DNA of 64,000 nt from Clarkia xantiana subsp. parviflora (Eukaryota > Streptophyta > Magnoliopsida > Myrtales > Onagraceae). This document shows positions 36,578 to 48,542 of this stretch, piece after piece. A program made the position numbers and the translations under genes. Every line of letters starts with the position of its first letter. Within the stretch, counting starts at the first letter, position 1. The notes under the pieces are model-generated. The model worked only from the letters and a program-made list of their open reading frames with translations, was not told where the DNA came from and did not search any database. The DNA is taken from the NCBI GenBank assembly GCA_036873135.1, contig JAPTYO010000059.1, positions 8,239,066 to 8,303,065 of the forward strand. Reading direction: 5' to 3'.

Positions 36578-37167
36578 TGTAAGCATATGGTAATGGGCGC
36601 CGTAATTGGTAGCCCATAATATGTATAGTTTACCTAATGAACTTGAGTAAATGTCATATTAGGGTAATTGGGCTAGACCTAATTCCCAATTGACATGGGA
36701 GGCCCAAAATTGGGCATCCCCAAATACATAGGCCGGCCGAAACCCTAGGTGGGGTAAAGTGGACTTTTGTCCACTTTACTCCTCCTATAAATAAGAGGTG
36801 TTAGTGGATTTTTAGGGTTAATCACAATTCCCTCACAAAAGTGTTTTAGAGAGAAAAACCCTCAACCCCACACCCTGATAGTTCGGCCGAACCATATCCA
36901 TCACTAAGGGTGTGCCAAATTGCTTTCGAGCAAAATCTCCAGAGATCTGTCACCGTGCCAAGAATCGATCGGAGGCTTTGTTGTGGAGCTTGCACCACGT
37001 AGGGATTCTCTTACAATAACCTCTACGGGTCCCGACCGGAGGATCGTGAACTCCCTCCTGAGAAGATCTTGGGTCTACGGATCACCTTAAAGGTATGTGT
37101 GAAACTTCCAATTACTAGCATGTACCTTATTTAAGTATCTGTAGTGATTACTCCTCGTAATCCAACA
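36578..37167 (+). repeat. E1 5' LTR (590 bp) with TATA box and U3 palindrome
   Basis: The LTR runs from TGTAAGCATATGG to GTAATCCAACA. TGGTATCAGAGCC at 37169-37181 is the complement of the initiator-Met tRNA 3' end and so the primer binding site. A perfect palindrome TAAAGTGGAC/GTCCACTTTA (36755-36778, TTTT centre) lies just before CCTATAAATAAG (about 36784), the likely TATA box. Confidence 0.9.
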
Positions 37168-37826
37168 GTGGTATCAGAGCCTGTGTTAGGAGTTCATGAT
37201 TATGATAAATTGGTGTTCTTGAAATTTGAAATAAAAACCGAAAATTTTAAATTTAAATTTCGAAATTTTCGATTTTTATGGTTGTTGGTAAAACTGAAAT
37301 TTTCATGATGTTCTTGGTAAAATTGATGTTCATGATCTTCAAGAAAAGTGTAATATTTATCAAAATCAAACATTGGATTGTAGATCTTATTAAAATTTGA
37401 TCTTGAAACTTGACAACTTATTTCTAATTATGTGTTAATTTCGGCTAACCCTAAGGAATTACAAGGTAAATTTTTTAATTTCTTAGGCACCAAGAAAATA
37501 AAATTCGGCCGAAATTAATTATTGTATTGTTTACCATATTCTAATTTTTAATCTAGGTAACAGTATATCTATAATTAGAAACATAATGATAGATTCACAT
37601 AAATATATAGAAATATATATCACTATCAATATATCTATATTTAATAGGGTTAAAGATATTATTGATAGACTTTATTGCCTAAAAGATTGATAAAACATAT
37701 TGTCAGTATATTTGTTACCCTATTTAAGATATTGACAATAAATAAATATATATATTATATATTGCGCCGATTTTTACATATATATATATTGTTGATTGAT
37801 TTAATCTTATAGATAGAATCTTAGCA

Positions 37827-37857
<31 letters not shown>

Positions 37858-38099
37858 ATATTGGAAATTATTTTTTAAATAATTAATGTTACTTGGTGGC
37901 TAAGTTAGATTTTTTGGACTTTAAAACCCTACTTGGGCCACAAGTAAACATTTCGGCTCAACCTTTTGAAATTTTAATTATTGGGCCGGTCCAATATATT
38001 AAACCGAGACGGATTTAAATCAAACCGGGTTTTCTCAATCGGTTCGACCTAATCGGGTCGGGTCGAACCGGGGTAATTAAGTGGATCTAACCGAACCGG

Positions 38100-38290
38100 T
38101 TTTGTGTGTTGAACCGAGTCAAACCCTATTTTAATGGACCGGTTCGGAACGAACCAAATTTTAAAATCTAAAACTGAACCGAACCGGATTTACAGGACCG
38201 AACCGAACCGAATTTACCGGACCGGGCCGAACCGGATTTTCTGAATCGGACCGAACCAGACCAAACCGAACCGAAATTGACTGAACCGAA
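38100..38290 (+). repeat. degenerate CCGGACCGAACCGAA tandem repeat in the E1 leader
   Basis: Short variable units of ACCGAACCGG(A)TTT are repeated many times. The same block occurs at the same place in E3 (about 53640-53830), E4 (about 63370-63570) and, inverted, E0 (about 6240-6560). Confidence 0.85.
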
Positions 38291-41200
38291 ATATTTTTCA
38301 AAACCGAATTCAAGTCAATTAAATAAAATAGGGTTGTCAAGTTTTAAAATCAAAATGTTTTTGAACCTCTAAATGGACTACACGGTGCTCATAGGGTTGC
38401 TAACATTTATGCCTTATTTCGATTATGGGGATGAATCTCGGAGATACATGTTTTTGGGACTGGTATAATTAGTGGGCTGAATTGCAATTGTTTATTATTC
38501 AATATATATATAAATGCATGATTAGAAATGTTGTCTTGACTTAGTCAAGCTAGCTGGATATTGCATGTTGTGGGCGGAGCCCTGTTTAAATATATGGAAT
38601 GCGCACTAGGATAGACATGCTGTGATGGTTGGAAATGCCTAGGATTCATGTCTAGAATATTGCGTAATTGAATATAAGCATGAATTGCATATCAACCCCG
38701 AATGTTTAAAATTATTTTAAAATAAAAAACCAGTCGCCAAATATGTATGATGGATATGAATGATTCATGTTTGACACGTATGCTAGAATGTTGAGGATGT
38801 AGTTGCATTTGATAATTTACATGGAAGTAGAATTATGTATGCAAGCATGAGTTCCTCGGAACATTAGACGCATGACGCGTAAGCATGAGTGTGATTTGTT
38901 TGATGAATGTTACTTGCGTATGATAATTTACATGGTTAGTAGAATTATATATGCATGAGTGAATTCATCGGAATATTTTCCAAAATACAAAGGGCCTTGG
39001 GAAAGCCAAGATCGGGTATGGTTGTTTTAAAATTCCCGTTCCGGTAATTTGCAATTAAAACCGTTTTAATAGACTGATTTATTGGATGGAAGACGACGAT
39101 AATGTGAACTCTTTCACAGCCATCTTCTATTGGTTTACTGGTGGTCGGTTGGTTTAGATGACTGAGGAATCATTATTTGTCAAATTTCATCTTAATAGAT
39201 ATTTGATGTATGCAATTCTTTTTCAAAATGTTATTGTCTCCCTGATTTTTGCATAATCATCGATGTGTTAGTATGTATTGGTTGAATTAATGCGATTCGA
39301 TATTCCACGCAATCTTGATGGTATAAATCATGATGAATAAAAGAAGTACGTGTTGAATTCTCTACGATTCCGAAAAGTGGAGAGGACAACTAAAGATGAA
39401 TATGGTAGTCTGTATGATTTTGACAATGCGAAACGAATATAACAATTTGTTTCACAAAGAATAGGAGTAGGTTCTTTGATGATCTCAACGCGTATGTGGT
39501 GATACATTCAACCTTGGTAAAGGGGATTGAAGAAGACTTCAATTACAACCAGGCAATGTTGCAGCTTAGTATCCCTTTGCATCCGCCTCGGTGGAAGTAG
39601 GGATGCAAAAGCTAAACGTTTCGGTTAAACGTGAAGGTCTTCTCTCTTTTCATGGATGTTGGCGTAAAACCCGCATCAGATCTTCAGAATGAAAGATCAA
39701 CATGGAAAAGATGTATATGGTTGTCTGATATTGACAGAACTCAAATACCTTGAGCCTAATCAAGTACAGTAAGCACAGCAGTAAAAGGGAAACCTTCTAT
39801 GCTCACCATACTGGGTTCGAAAGAAATCAACCATGATCCGCATATTATAGAGAGAACAGGACCATAAAGACCTTATACGATAATCTGTTGGGTTAAACCA
39901 TGTTGATAAAGTGTGTCTCTAGTACGCCACATAGGTCATGTGTATGAAGCTGTAAAACGTTTTATACAGACACATATCATTTGATGTAATTCACTCGTGA
40001 ATTACTCAGATGTGATGTTCAACATGACTTAAAGTTCTCGACTATCTATGAGACAATCATGGATCGAATACGCGATCTTCAGATCAAGAACCGTACCATT
40101 GTCATTTATCGTTCGTTTGAGTTACTAAAATTTTGGTTATTTCGAGATTCAGATTTATTGAATAAAGTAGTTTCCGTTAGATTCGAAATGTGATCTACTT
40201 GTCAAAATTAATCGACCCGGTTAAAAGGGATCGATCCGAAACGAAATTTCGGCCAGGTAAAAGTGGTCGAATAAGACGAAACGATTCATGTACTCCGTCA
40301 TCTCAGTCGGGAAACTGAACTGAACATACACATCAATTGCGTAACTAGATCGAAAGATTTAGTATTTCTTATTTGTTAGTACTCCATTGAATGAAATAAT
40401 CTGTAATGATGATCATGTGCGAAACCGATTGGATTAAATTGTATTAAATTCAGACATGAAACGATTTGACCGAAGGTTAAACTAGGGTGAGTTGCGCCTC
40501 GCGCAAATGGACCTCGAAAGAGGAACACGTCGTTTCAAAGAATGAGTTTAATACATAAGTGTTTAAAATGATGACGTTCTGAATTTTCGTTTGCATTCCT
40601 TCATAAATAACTTATTGATAACGTTTACATCGGTAAAAAAGTAGGCTTCAAAAGCTACTACGACCTTGTAAAGGTATCAACTGACGCATAAGGGGAAAAC
40701 CTAAAATTCTCAGTTCGGAGATGGGATAAAATCTCTGAAATAAGTTAGCAAACGAAGAAGGATTAAGTCGGTTAAACGATTTTCCTTCCATACGCCTTGA
40801 ACGATAAGTCAGGCTAAGCATTCAAATCAAATGACACAATTCTATAAGCATAGTTTGAGACATAAATGTTGTAGTCGTTTCGTCACTCTTTCCCTATGGG
40901 ATGATGAGAAAATGATTCACATTCATGTAAAACTATGTTCTATTATAATCGGTAAGATACGCCGCCTTAAAAGCTGAAGAATGATAATGAGCTACTCATA
41001 TCATCATGCGGCATTAATTTGCACATTAAATACGTATTTAGGACAAGAGTATGTTACTACTCTTTGAAAATACAGGTTTACGGCTTAAAGACATGGTACC
41101 GTGGTCGAACATGTGACATTACATACTTGAGGACGAATTTTCTGATTCATTGACAGTTCAGAATAATAAGTCTTGATCAAATCAGAAGAGGATATTACTG

Positions 41201-41929
41201 ACATCAGGTCCCACTTAATTCGAGTGGGGGAGATTTGAACCAGCAACTCAAGTGAATGACATGGTAAATGATAATGAGAATATTTTCATAATAAATCCAG
41301 TGGGAGGTCTAAACACCTACCAAAAGTAATCATTGTTGCTTTCCGGATGAATCAAGTAGAACTTGATTATCATAATGCTAAACCGAGGATACCACAACTA
41401 CCTATTCTACCCATTGTTCCCAGTGGGAGTGATCCGACAAACTTGGTTCCAGATCCTAGTGATCAAGGAATTCATCTTGGAAGTAAAAAAAAATTCTAAG
41501 ACCAAGAAGTCGTACAAGGAAAGTTGTCGATTAGGGTTAAAGCACTCCTCTTGTACCCTATATAAGTGATGCTCCGATTAGAAGCATCATCTCGAGTGGG
41601 AGAATTGATCCCAATTGGAAGAAATGCTCTGATGAGAGGCATTATTCCGAGTGGGAGAGACATTAAGACTCAAAGACGGGATAATCAAGCCTAGATGAAA
41701 GTCAAAGGCATCGAACTTATCCAAAGAAGTATCTCATCTGAAAGAGTGATAACCTCACTCTATCGATATGCATTTGAAAGACCTCAAGTGGAGAAATGGA
41801 AGAAAATAATAAATGAGAGAGATCGCCTAAAATGAAAACCATTATAATCTATAGTTGATTTACCTGCTAACCACATGGGCATAAGGATACGGTGAGTCCT
41901 GAAAGAAGGCTCACCACTGATGGAAAAGG

Positions 41930-43320
41930 ACGAGCGATACAAAACTCGACTCGTTGCGAAAGGCTATACCTAACTTCACGGAGTGGACTTTGACGAAACA
42001 TACTCAACACCTGTGCGTAAAACCACGGTGCAGGGCCATTCATGGTCCTGGTTGCAGGTTTCGATTACGAACCTCGCCAAATGAGTATAAAGACCGCATT
42101 CCTCCTCGGAAACCTGGAGGGAGAGATCTACATGGAGCAACCAGAGGGTTTCATTACTCCTGGTAACAAACGTAAAAGTTTGTAAACTCCATAGGACCAT
42201 CTACGGTTTTGAAGAGTCGTCTCAGCAATGGTACCGCAAATTCCACGAGGAAATCGTAGGAAACAGATTTGTGAATTTTCATGAGGATCCGTGCGTGTAT
42301 TATAAGACCTCCAAGTCTAAGTATGTCATCTTAACTTTATACGTAGACGACATACTCATTGCCGCAAACGACATGAGTTTTACGAACAAGTCAAATTCCT
42401 GGTTGGCATCTGTATTTGAGATGAAAGACATGGGAGAGGCCACGTACATCTTGGGCATTAAAATTGCTAGAGATCGAGCTACCCGGAAATTGTATCTGTC
42501 TCAAGAAGCCTATATCAACAAGCTGTTGAAAAGGATTCAGATTACAGGATGCCAAAATCCGTGGAAACGCCAATGTTGTTTGGGTGCGCACTGTCAGAAC
42601 GTGACGGCCCCAAGAACCTGGCAGAGCGTGAATAGATAAATGGTGCAAAATGTTTTAAGCATGGTCGGTAGTTTGTTCTACGCCATGTAATGCACCCGTT
42701 CAGATATCTGTTACGCCGTGGGCCTAGTAGCACGTTTCCTATCAGATCCTGGCCATCAACATTTAAAGACTATAAAACGATTAAACTCGTTAACTGAAAA
42801 GGTACTTCCGACTACGAACTTCGCTATGAGGGCGGGAAGTTAGAATTGACCGATTACATTGACGCCGGCCGTGGTGGCAATCCGGTTGATCATAAGTCCA
42901 CCACAGGAGGAGCATTCCTCCTTGCTAATGCCGCAATTTCATGGATGAGCAAGAAGCAAACCCAAGTCACGTTGTCCACAATGGAATCGGAATTCATATC
43001 TCTCTCTAAGAATGCACAGGAAGCGGTCTGGCTCAAAAGGCTTCTAACTGCACTGCTTGATGGTGATGTTGAGAATAAACCTGTGAAGGTCTTCTTTGAC
43101 AGTCAAGCAGCCATTGCGGCAGTTGAGAATCTGAAGTACCATAGTAGGACCAAACACATTGATGAGAAATAATTTCATGTTAAATTTTAATAGTAGTAGA
43201 CAATATAATCACTATGGAATACTTGTCCACCAATAACTTGGTGGCGGACCCATTAACTAAAGCACTACGCAGGGACATATTCGAAAAGCATGTAAAACTG
43301 CTTGGATTGCGTAGGGTCTA
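41930..43320 (+). pseudogene. copia reverse transcriptase / RNase H remnant of E1
   Basis: Reverse transcriptase pieces appear in several frames: RLVAKGYT followed by LHGVDFDETYS (about 41950-42000), then an intact stretch from 42271 with YVILTLYVDDILIAAND (the YVDD catalytic motif) and MGEATYILGIKIARDR. RNase H follows at 42846-43172, with DHKSTTGGAFLLANAAISWM, STMESEFISLS and KYHSRTKHID. The copia C-terminal sequence with NNLVADPLTKAL ends near 43320. Stops and frame changes at about 41970, 42170, 42640 and 42840 show it is dead. Confidence 0.9.
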
Positions 43321-43880
43321 GAAATGGAATGTATCTGTGATAACATTTTGATATTAGAAAGTTACATTTTGTAAGCGAAAGAATTGCAATTGAGTTTATA
43401 ATCAATCGACGTCATAATGTTTTGATTACATCAGATTTACGGTCTATAAACTAAGTCGTAGGAGGACGCAATCATCTGCCAAACTATGTCGAATGTAGGC
43501 ATTACCTAGTCACACAGGTACGGTCATCTTGCGGTGGAGGGAGGCCTCCACCAAACAAGACTGTCTAAGAGTCAGGGGGATGAACCTGATTAAGCAAGAC
43601 GATTATCTAGTTTCGAAGTAACTCGACGTGATCTTCGTTTTGCATATCGCCGTGATGAACTTCGTTCGTCATTTAACCACATTCTGGGCCAAATGAGAAT
43701 CTGTGATAGCATGATTGACATATACGTTTCCTGTCAACCCAAAAGGTTCAGGTATGCTATCAACACGTGCTTCATACTACGCGTTCCACGTTCGACCACG
43801 GGGTCACAGCTCGGTTGTGCTAGGAAGGAATCCTCGTGATTCTGGCAGGCGCAAACTTCTTCACCTAGAACGTTTCGTCG
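43321..43880 (+). other. non-coding 3' part of E1
   Basis: Sequence after the copia RNase H, before the gypsy fragment. No right LTR is present. A purine-rich stretch, GAGTCAGGGGGATGAAC (about 43570), may be the polypurine region. Confidence 0.4.
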
Positions 43881-44703
43881 GGACCTTGCTCAGTTTATCA
43901 AGGAAATCCATATTTTTTAGGCGCTGCCTTTGGCCTATGTGCCCCTCTATGAAATTATCCTTCAACTTTTCCCATGATTCTATTGAATTTCCGGGAAGTT
44001 CGTAGAACCATGTAGAGGCTTCTTCTTTAAGGGTAGTTGGGAAGAGCGTCGCATAATGATCTGCCGTTGCCCATCTTCCTAACAATGAGGAATTCTGGGC
44101 ATTGATGTGTCGTATAGGATCTCCTTCCCCTGTGTAATCATCGATGTTTCTTGCGAAGAATTGCGGCGGTACTCGAGTGTCGAGCAGTCTTTTGGAAAAA
44201 AATATCGGAAGTGTGGTCCCTGACAATTAGCATGTCACTCGTCCCTTTCCTCTTTTCCAATAACTCCTCTACCTGTCCCAGTGTGAATAACACGGGTTTC
44301 TTTGTTGGAGCGTCGACCATCACATCCTTCTTTGCTTCTTTTTGGTTTAGGCGTTTCGTCCCAGTGGTCCTCATACTTGAAGCTTTATCTTCCTGCTGAG
44401 AGGTTTCAAGTATTGGCTCTTTGGCAGTTGGGATGGTTCCCGCCTGCGCTTGATTCCAAAATTCTGTAAATGCCGCCAGCACTCCTGATGGGATAGCCAC
44501 AGGGGCCGTCCTCGTCTCTGCTAGGTTTGGAGGCGGCTCGGACTGAGGATGTTGTTCCTCATTAGTGGTGCCATTATTTTGTGGATGAGGCTCCCTCCTT
44601 TCTTATTCATCAGCTTGCCTGGAGTTTTTAGGATTTTTTTGAGATTGTGTGATCTCTTCTACAACAGTCGCTACTACCTTTGGCTTATTCTTCAACGGGG
44701 GCC
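43861..44703 (-). pseudogene. gypsy gag N-terminal half, frameshifted
   Basis: Two overlapping frames make up the gag N-terminus: 44138-44500 (starting MAIPSGVLAAFTEFWNQAQ) and 43861-44226, with RNIDDYTGEGDPIRHI, EEASTWFYELPGNSI and NFIEGHIGQRQRLKNM. These are core retrotransposon gag motifs. A frameshift near 44200 separates them, and the match ends abruptly after FLDKLSKV. The retained half is the part missing from the gypsy copy at 57247. Confidence 0.85.
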
Positions 44704-45470
44704 ATGACTTTTTTATCGCCTTCCCACAGACGGCGCCAAATGTTGGGATCAAAGTTCCTTGGCCCTAACTTTCGAGAATGGATTTCAGGATATCGCCTTG
44801 AATGGCTCTATTAGGTATCTATCTCGACTTCACAGGGTACTAAGTTTCCTTTGTGAAGTTTATGGTGGCGTCAACCTGAAAAGGGGGTGGGGATTTGCCC
44901 CTGATTCCACTCTGAAGCTTAAATCCGTAATGGAATATGAGAATAATAATGTAAAGTATGTGAATAATGAAAATACTCAAAGGTATTTATAGGGGAAGTT
45001 TACCGACTTTATATGGCGGTTACCCTTTAAGAAGGGGTTCTCTCCAGAGTCGGCACAAGCAGGTGAGGAGTAGGTTGCCACCTCACCATTCCTTAAGAAT
45101 GAAGGTTTCTTCATGGCGGTAGAAGCAGGTGACAAGCAGGTCTCAACATTCCTTCGATGGAAGGTTTCCTCAGAGAGGCGGTGGCAAGCAGGTCGCCACC
45201 TGGACCCATTCCTTAAAGTGAAGGGTTTTCTTTAGGGTTTGGCTACCGCCTCGACTCATGCCTTAAGAGGGGGAGTCTTTATCGAGGCTTGTCGCCATCC
45301 TTCAGATGTTGTCGTGCTTGTCGACATTCTTGAAAACGATTGTCGACCATTTGTCTTTATTTCTTCGTTTTGGACATAAGTAGCCGTCGACTCATATTTT
45401 GGAGTCTTGACTTTGAAGGTCCCGACTAGTAATTTGCCGACTTCGTATTATCTTAAATCATAACCCAACA
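43885..45470 (-). mobile_element. Ty3/gypsy (Tat-lineage-like) element, 5' part, minus strand
   Basis: On the minus strand the LTR starts TGTTGGGTTATGA at 45470 and ends GATCCCAACA at 44741 (730 bp). It is followed by TTTGGCGCCGTCTGTGGGAA (44740 downward), the same primer-site sequence as the plus-strand element at 57212. Leader and N-terminal gag follow to about 43885, where the element is cut off. Its LTR shares the GGTGGCGACC/GCAGGT repeat style of the plus-strand copy. Confidence 0.85.
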
Positions 45471-45938
45471 AACATCACAATGTACTTCTTCAACATTGTC
45501 AAGCAATTTAGTACACTCTTCTTCATCAGCTTCCATAACATGATGAAAATATTTGATATCGAATACACCATAATCCTCATCCAATCGTTGCCCACGTGAA
45601 TCCCATTTTGCAACAATATCACAACAAGTAGACTCAAATTGGACAAGAAATCTAAAGTCTGTTTCTGCCGATATCATCCGGTGAACAAATCCAAATTGTG
45701 AAAATATTTCATATAGAAACTCATCTGAAATAGGCATGTGAGCATCATTGATTTGGACAATAAGAATGAGACTTGACTCCCTCGCCTTATCTTGATCAAT
45801 CCAATCTTCAGAGAACACATAGATTGTTGAACAATAGAGTTCCAATTTCCATTTTAGCACCTTGAATCCAGTAGCAGAAAACAAAACCACAAAATTAGCT
45901 ACACAAAGATGTAAACGACAGCTTTGCAGTAATTTCAA
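45453..45938 (-). pseudogene. RRM-like (PTB-type) coding fragment inside an LTR unit
   Basis: A 161-codon minus-strand frame contains LILIVQINDAHMPISDEFLY, then EIFSQFGFVHRMI, FRFLVQFEST and a final GQRLDEDYGVFDIKYF. The spacing of beta and alpha elements and the words LYEIFSQFGFV and FLVQF resemble the RNA recognition motif of polypyrimidine-tract-binding proteins. The N-terminal 60 residues match nothing I recognise and the C-terminus is cut by the gypsy LTR at 45470. Because it follows an LTR and primer site on the same strand, I infer a captured host gene piece. It could also be an unfamiliar element-encoded protein. Confidence 0.5.
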
Positions 45939-46780
45939 TCCACTAGGAGCAGTAACACAATAAGCTGCATTAATAACAGCAACAGAACATTAATTTCAGA
46001 GCAGAGGCAACATAATAGCAATTTCAGAGATCGACAAGAAAAATAAGCAGCAAGATCAAGACAGGGGAAGAATCAAGAACCGGATGTTGATTCCAGGAAC
46101 CAGCAATATCAATTGCAACTGGTGGCCGAAGCAGCAACACAGGCGGCGGTGAACGGATTCGAAATCACGGCGATCGGAAATCGATTTCGATGGAGGCAAT
46201 CGGTGGAGGTGAACTGGCCTTGGATGGACGAATTGATAGTGTCGGAATCGGTGACGAACGAGGCGGAACATGGGCGTCGAAATGGAACTGAAGATGGACG
46301 GACTAACTGACGGCGGCGGAGCTCTTGACCATCGACGAGCGAAGCAGAAATAGGAGAAGAAACTTCGATCGCAATCGAACTAGTGACGTCAGCGAGTTAG
46401 GGCCATGGTGGTGGCGATGGCGGCGGCGACGGACTGTGCAATCCGAGGGGAATCGGTTGCTCTGATACCATTGTTATGGTACAAATCAGAGAAGAAGATC
46501 ACAGAAGATGAACAAATTTCATTCACATTTTCATCGATATCCATTAGAGCAGACACTCCCTAGTATTTATTAGGGTCACAACTCTCAATTTAACCCTAAT
46601 ACCCCATACTTCTAGGAATGATCAATATAGTCTCTATACTAAGACACTACATATCACAAAGCCAAGGAGGACTCTGCACTCACGACCGAGCAAGATATTT
46701 ACAAGGAATGTTCGGTGGGACGCCATCACCTTCAAGTTCAAACTCCCGACAAGCGTAGTAAGAAACGAGCCTCATCAACA
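45471..46780 (-). mobile_element. LTR retroelement with short (309-bp) LTR, minus strand
   Basis: On the minus strand the LTR runs from TGTTGATGAGGC (46780) to CCATAACA (46472). It is followed by TGGTATCAGAGCAACC (46470-46455), an initiator-Met primer site. The leader is GC-rich (about 46070-46450) and then enters the RRM-like frame. No gag or pol is visible. The far end was lost to the gypsy insertion at 45470. Confidence 0.7.
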
Positions 46781-47298
46781 ATACTGTAACCAAGTTAGCG
46801 AGCAAAGACTAGGTAAGCGAGGCCTCATGTCATGCCCCTCGTCAACTATCAGATATAAAATTTGCTTCAATTTGTAATTTCGAATTTATTAGTTTAATTA
46901 ATGGACTGAACCAATTGAAAATTTAGAAGTAATAAAGAAGTTGAAATGGACTAATTTTTATCAAGTAGTGTGGGAGTGTTGACTCAATTTACTGGAGCTT
47001 CCACGGACAGGCAGGGCTCGTAGTTCTGTAAATTAAAATTACCCAACTTGGGAACTGTTCATCTTGTTTGACAAGACTTCTTTATTTGTCGGCTTGCTTG
47101 ATGATAGTTTGAGCTGCTCGCTCATAAGTCTTGCAATAACAAATTTAGTAGACCTAATGGTCATCACAATATTGTCATTCATATCATGTCTGGCCTAATT
47201 TTCTCTATGTTATATCCTACTTGGTGCCTGAAATGGTTGTGAATACTTGAACCTTACGTGCTTATTATCTTCTTTCGTAGGAACAACTTGACCACATT
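46781..47298. other. unassigned intergenic DNA
   Basis: Moderately AT-rich. I found no open frame with coding character, no terminal repeats and no RNA gene. Confidence 0.4.
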
Positions 47299-47314
47299 AA
47301 CATGAATAACTTGC

Positions 47315-47466
47315 AACCCAATGTTGGTTGGATCAACTGGTAAAGCGAGTTACGTTTCCGTGGGCGACCTGAGGTCGAAACCCGCCGGAGACACCCCCTT
47401 GGGGAGGGCTTTAACCTTAACGCTCCCGGCCCAAAATTGCGAGAGCAATGTAAATATATAAAAAAA
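47315..47466 (+). mobile_element. tRNA-derived SINE with 16-bp target duplication
   Basis: GGATCAACTGGTAAAGC (A-box-like) is followed by GAGGTCGAAACCC (B-box-like) at tRNA spacing. A further stretch ends GAGCAATGTAAATATA and an A-run. Identical 16-bp direct repeats AACATGAATAACTTGC flank it at 47299-47314 and 47467-47482. This is a complete, young-looking SINE of about 150 bp. Confidence 0.9.
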
Positions 47467-47523
47467 AACATGAATAACTTGCTGGTTAAGCAACATATCA
47501 GATCCGAGAGAGATAAATATTTA

Positions 47524-47738
47524 CTCCTCTTGTATGAAAAGAGGAAACAAACAATGGTGTATTGCTCCCATTTCTTTTCTTTTCTTTTCTAGTCTAGCAT
47601 TATTGATCAGTAGTAGAAGGTTGTATTCTCCTCTTGTATGCAAAATGAAAAGAGGAAACAAACAATGGTGTATTGCTCCCATTTCTTTTCTTTTCTTTTC
47701 TAGTCTAGCATTATTGATCAGTAGTAGAAGGTTGTATT
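47524..47738. repeat. 104/111-bp tandem duplication overlapping a gene 3' end
   Basis: Unit 1 is 47524-47627 and unit 2 is 47628-47738. They are nearly identical except for a 7-bp addition (CAAAATG) near the start of unit 2. Both hold a TTTTC microsatellite. The stop codon of the At4g08330-like gene (47711-47713) lies in unit 2, so the duplication copied its last codons and 3' UTR. Confidence 0.9.
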
Positions 47739-48542
47739 GCTAAGATATTTAGATAGAACTTGTTGTACGAAGATCTGGATGAGTTGGGCGAGTGGAACCC
47801 GCACATGGCTGCTGAGTCCCCGAACCCGTGCCCCAAGTGGACCCCGCATTTCCGGCACAGGAGCTTCGTCTTTGGGCGGTTCTGTCCGAAAGAAAATGGA
47901 AAACAGAGGACCTCATCCACTTGTGAGAGCCGACTGTGATCGATCCATGCAAAGGGCACGTAACCTTTCTTCGTTAATTTGGAACGTTCTTCCGAGGGGT
48001 TTCGGTTTGAGGATCTCAAGTTCAGAGGGTACCCACAAGAGCTATAGCTGCAAATCACAATCAGAAACAATAATAACTTCAATCTACTACTATTCCAACA
48101 TTTCCTCAACCATGTCTTGTTATTGAATTCACAAAGCCAAAGGAAGAAACTTGGAAAGATTCAAGTGGTCACTGCAAATTGGAACAATTTCAAGCACGCA
48201 AATACACTCCATTTCTGCTCTTCTAACCAAATCAGAACAGATTCTTCCAAATGCACAAATTCGACAAATCCAATCGAATCACAGTGCCCTAACTGACATT
48301 CAATTCAATGAGAACAACCAAACCCCAACCTTTAGGGTTAAACTATCGACAGTTTTAACAAGGAATCGTTTTCATGCATTGTCCCAGAAATATCAAATTT
48401 CTTAAGCCCATAATCGACGCAGGGAATCGTGCAGAAACGCAAGAATACCAAAGCAAAGAAGAAAAAACCGAAATTTGCAGCGGCGACAAAATCAAGAGAG
48501 GAGACAAGAGTAGTACTTGTAAGAGACATCACTTTCTGACAT
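47711..48542 (-). CDS. At4g08330-like plant protein (putative zinc-ribbon type), two exons, 120 aa
   Basis: Exon 1 is 48542-48517 (26 nt: MSESDVSY plus two bases) and exon 2 is 48047-47711 (337 nt). Together they make 363 nt, that is 120 aa plus stop. CGYPLNLRSSNRN, WIDHSRLSQVDEVLCFPF and TKLLCRKCGVHLGHGF match the order of motifs in the uncharacterised Arabidopsis At4g08330 family. The family normally has a CxxC pair before GYPLNL and a second CxxC (CRKC), suggesting zinc binding. Here the first Cys appears replaced by Tyr (YSSCGY), while CRKC is intact. The splice is ACAA|GTACTA with acceptor TTTGCAG. The C-terminus is IQPSTTDQ. Function unknown. Start and splice sites were chosen because they restore the family frame. 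Confidence 0.85.

Larger units (their letters stand above)
36578..43880 (+). mobile_element. E1: copia-type LTR retrotransposon, 3'-truncated
   Basis: It begins with a 590-bp LTR and an initiator-Met tRNA primer site, followed by about 2.1 kb of non-coding AT-rich leader that includes the CCGGACCGAA repeat (38100-38290). A degraded gag region (FDIPRNLDG at about 39310), a long non-coding stretch and then copia RT/RNase H remnants (41930-43320) follow. Protease and integrase are missing. No right LTR follows: the sequence runs into a minus-strand gypsy fragment at about 43880. The leader matches E3 and E4 closely, and E0 less so. Confidence 0.85.

Noticed and set aside
36578..43880. E1 as a potentially autonomous retrotransposon
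   Set aside because: Protease, integrase and right LTR are missing and the RT is frameshifted.
47315..47390. tRNA gene
   Set aside because: A- and B-boxes are tRNA-like but no cloverleaf closes, and the 16-bp flanks and A-tail show a SINE.
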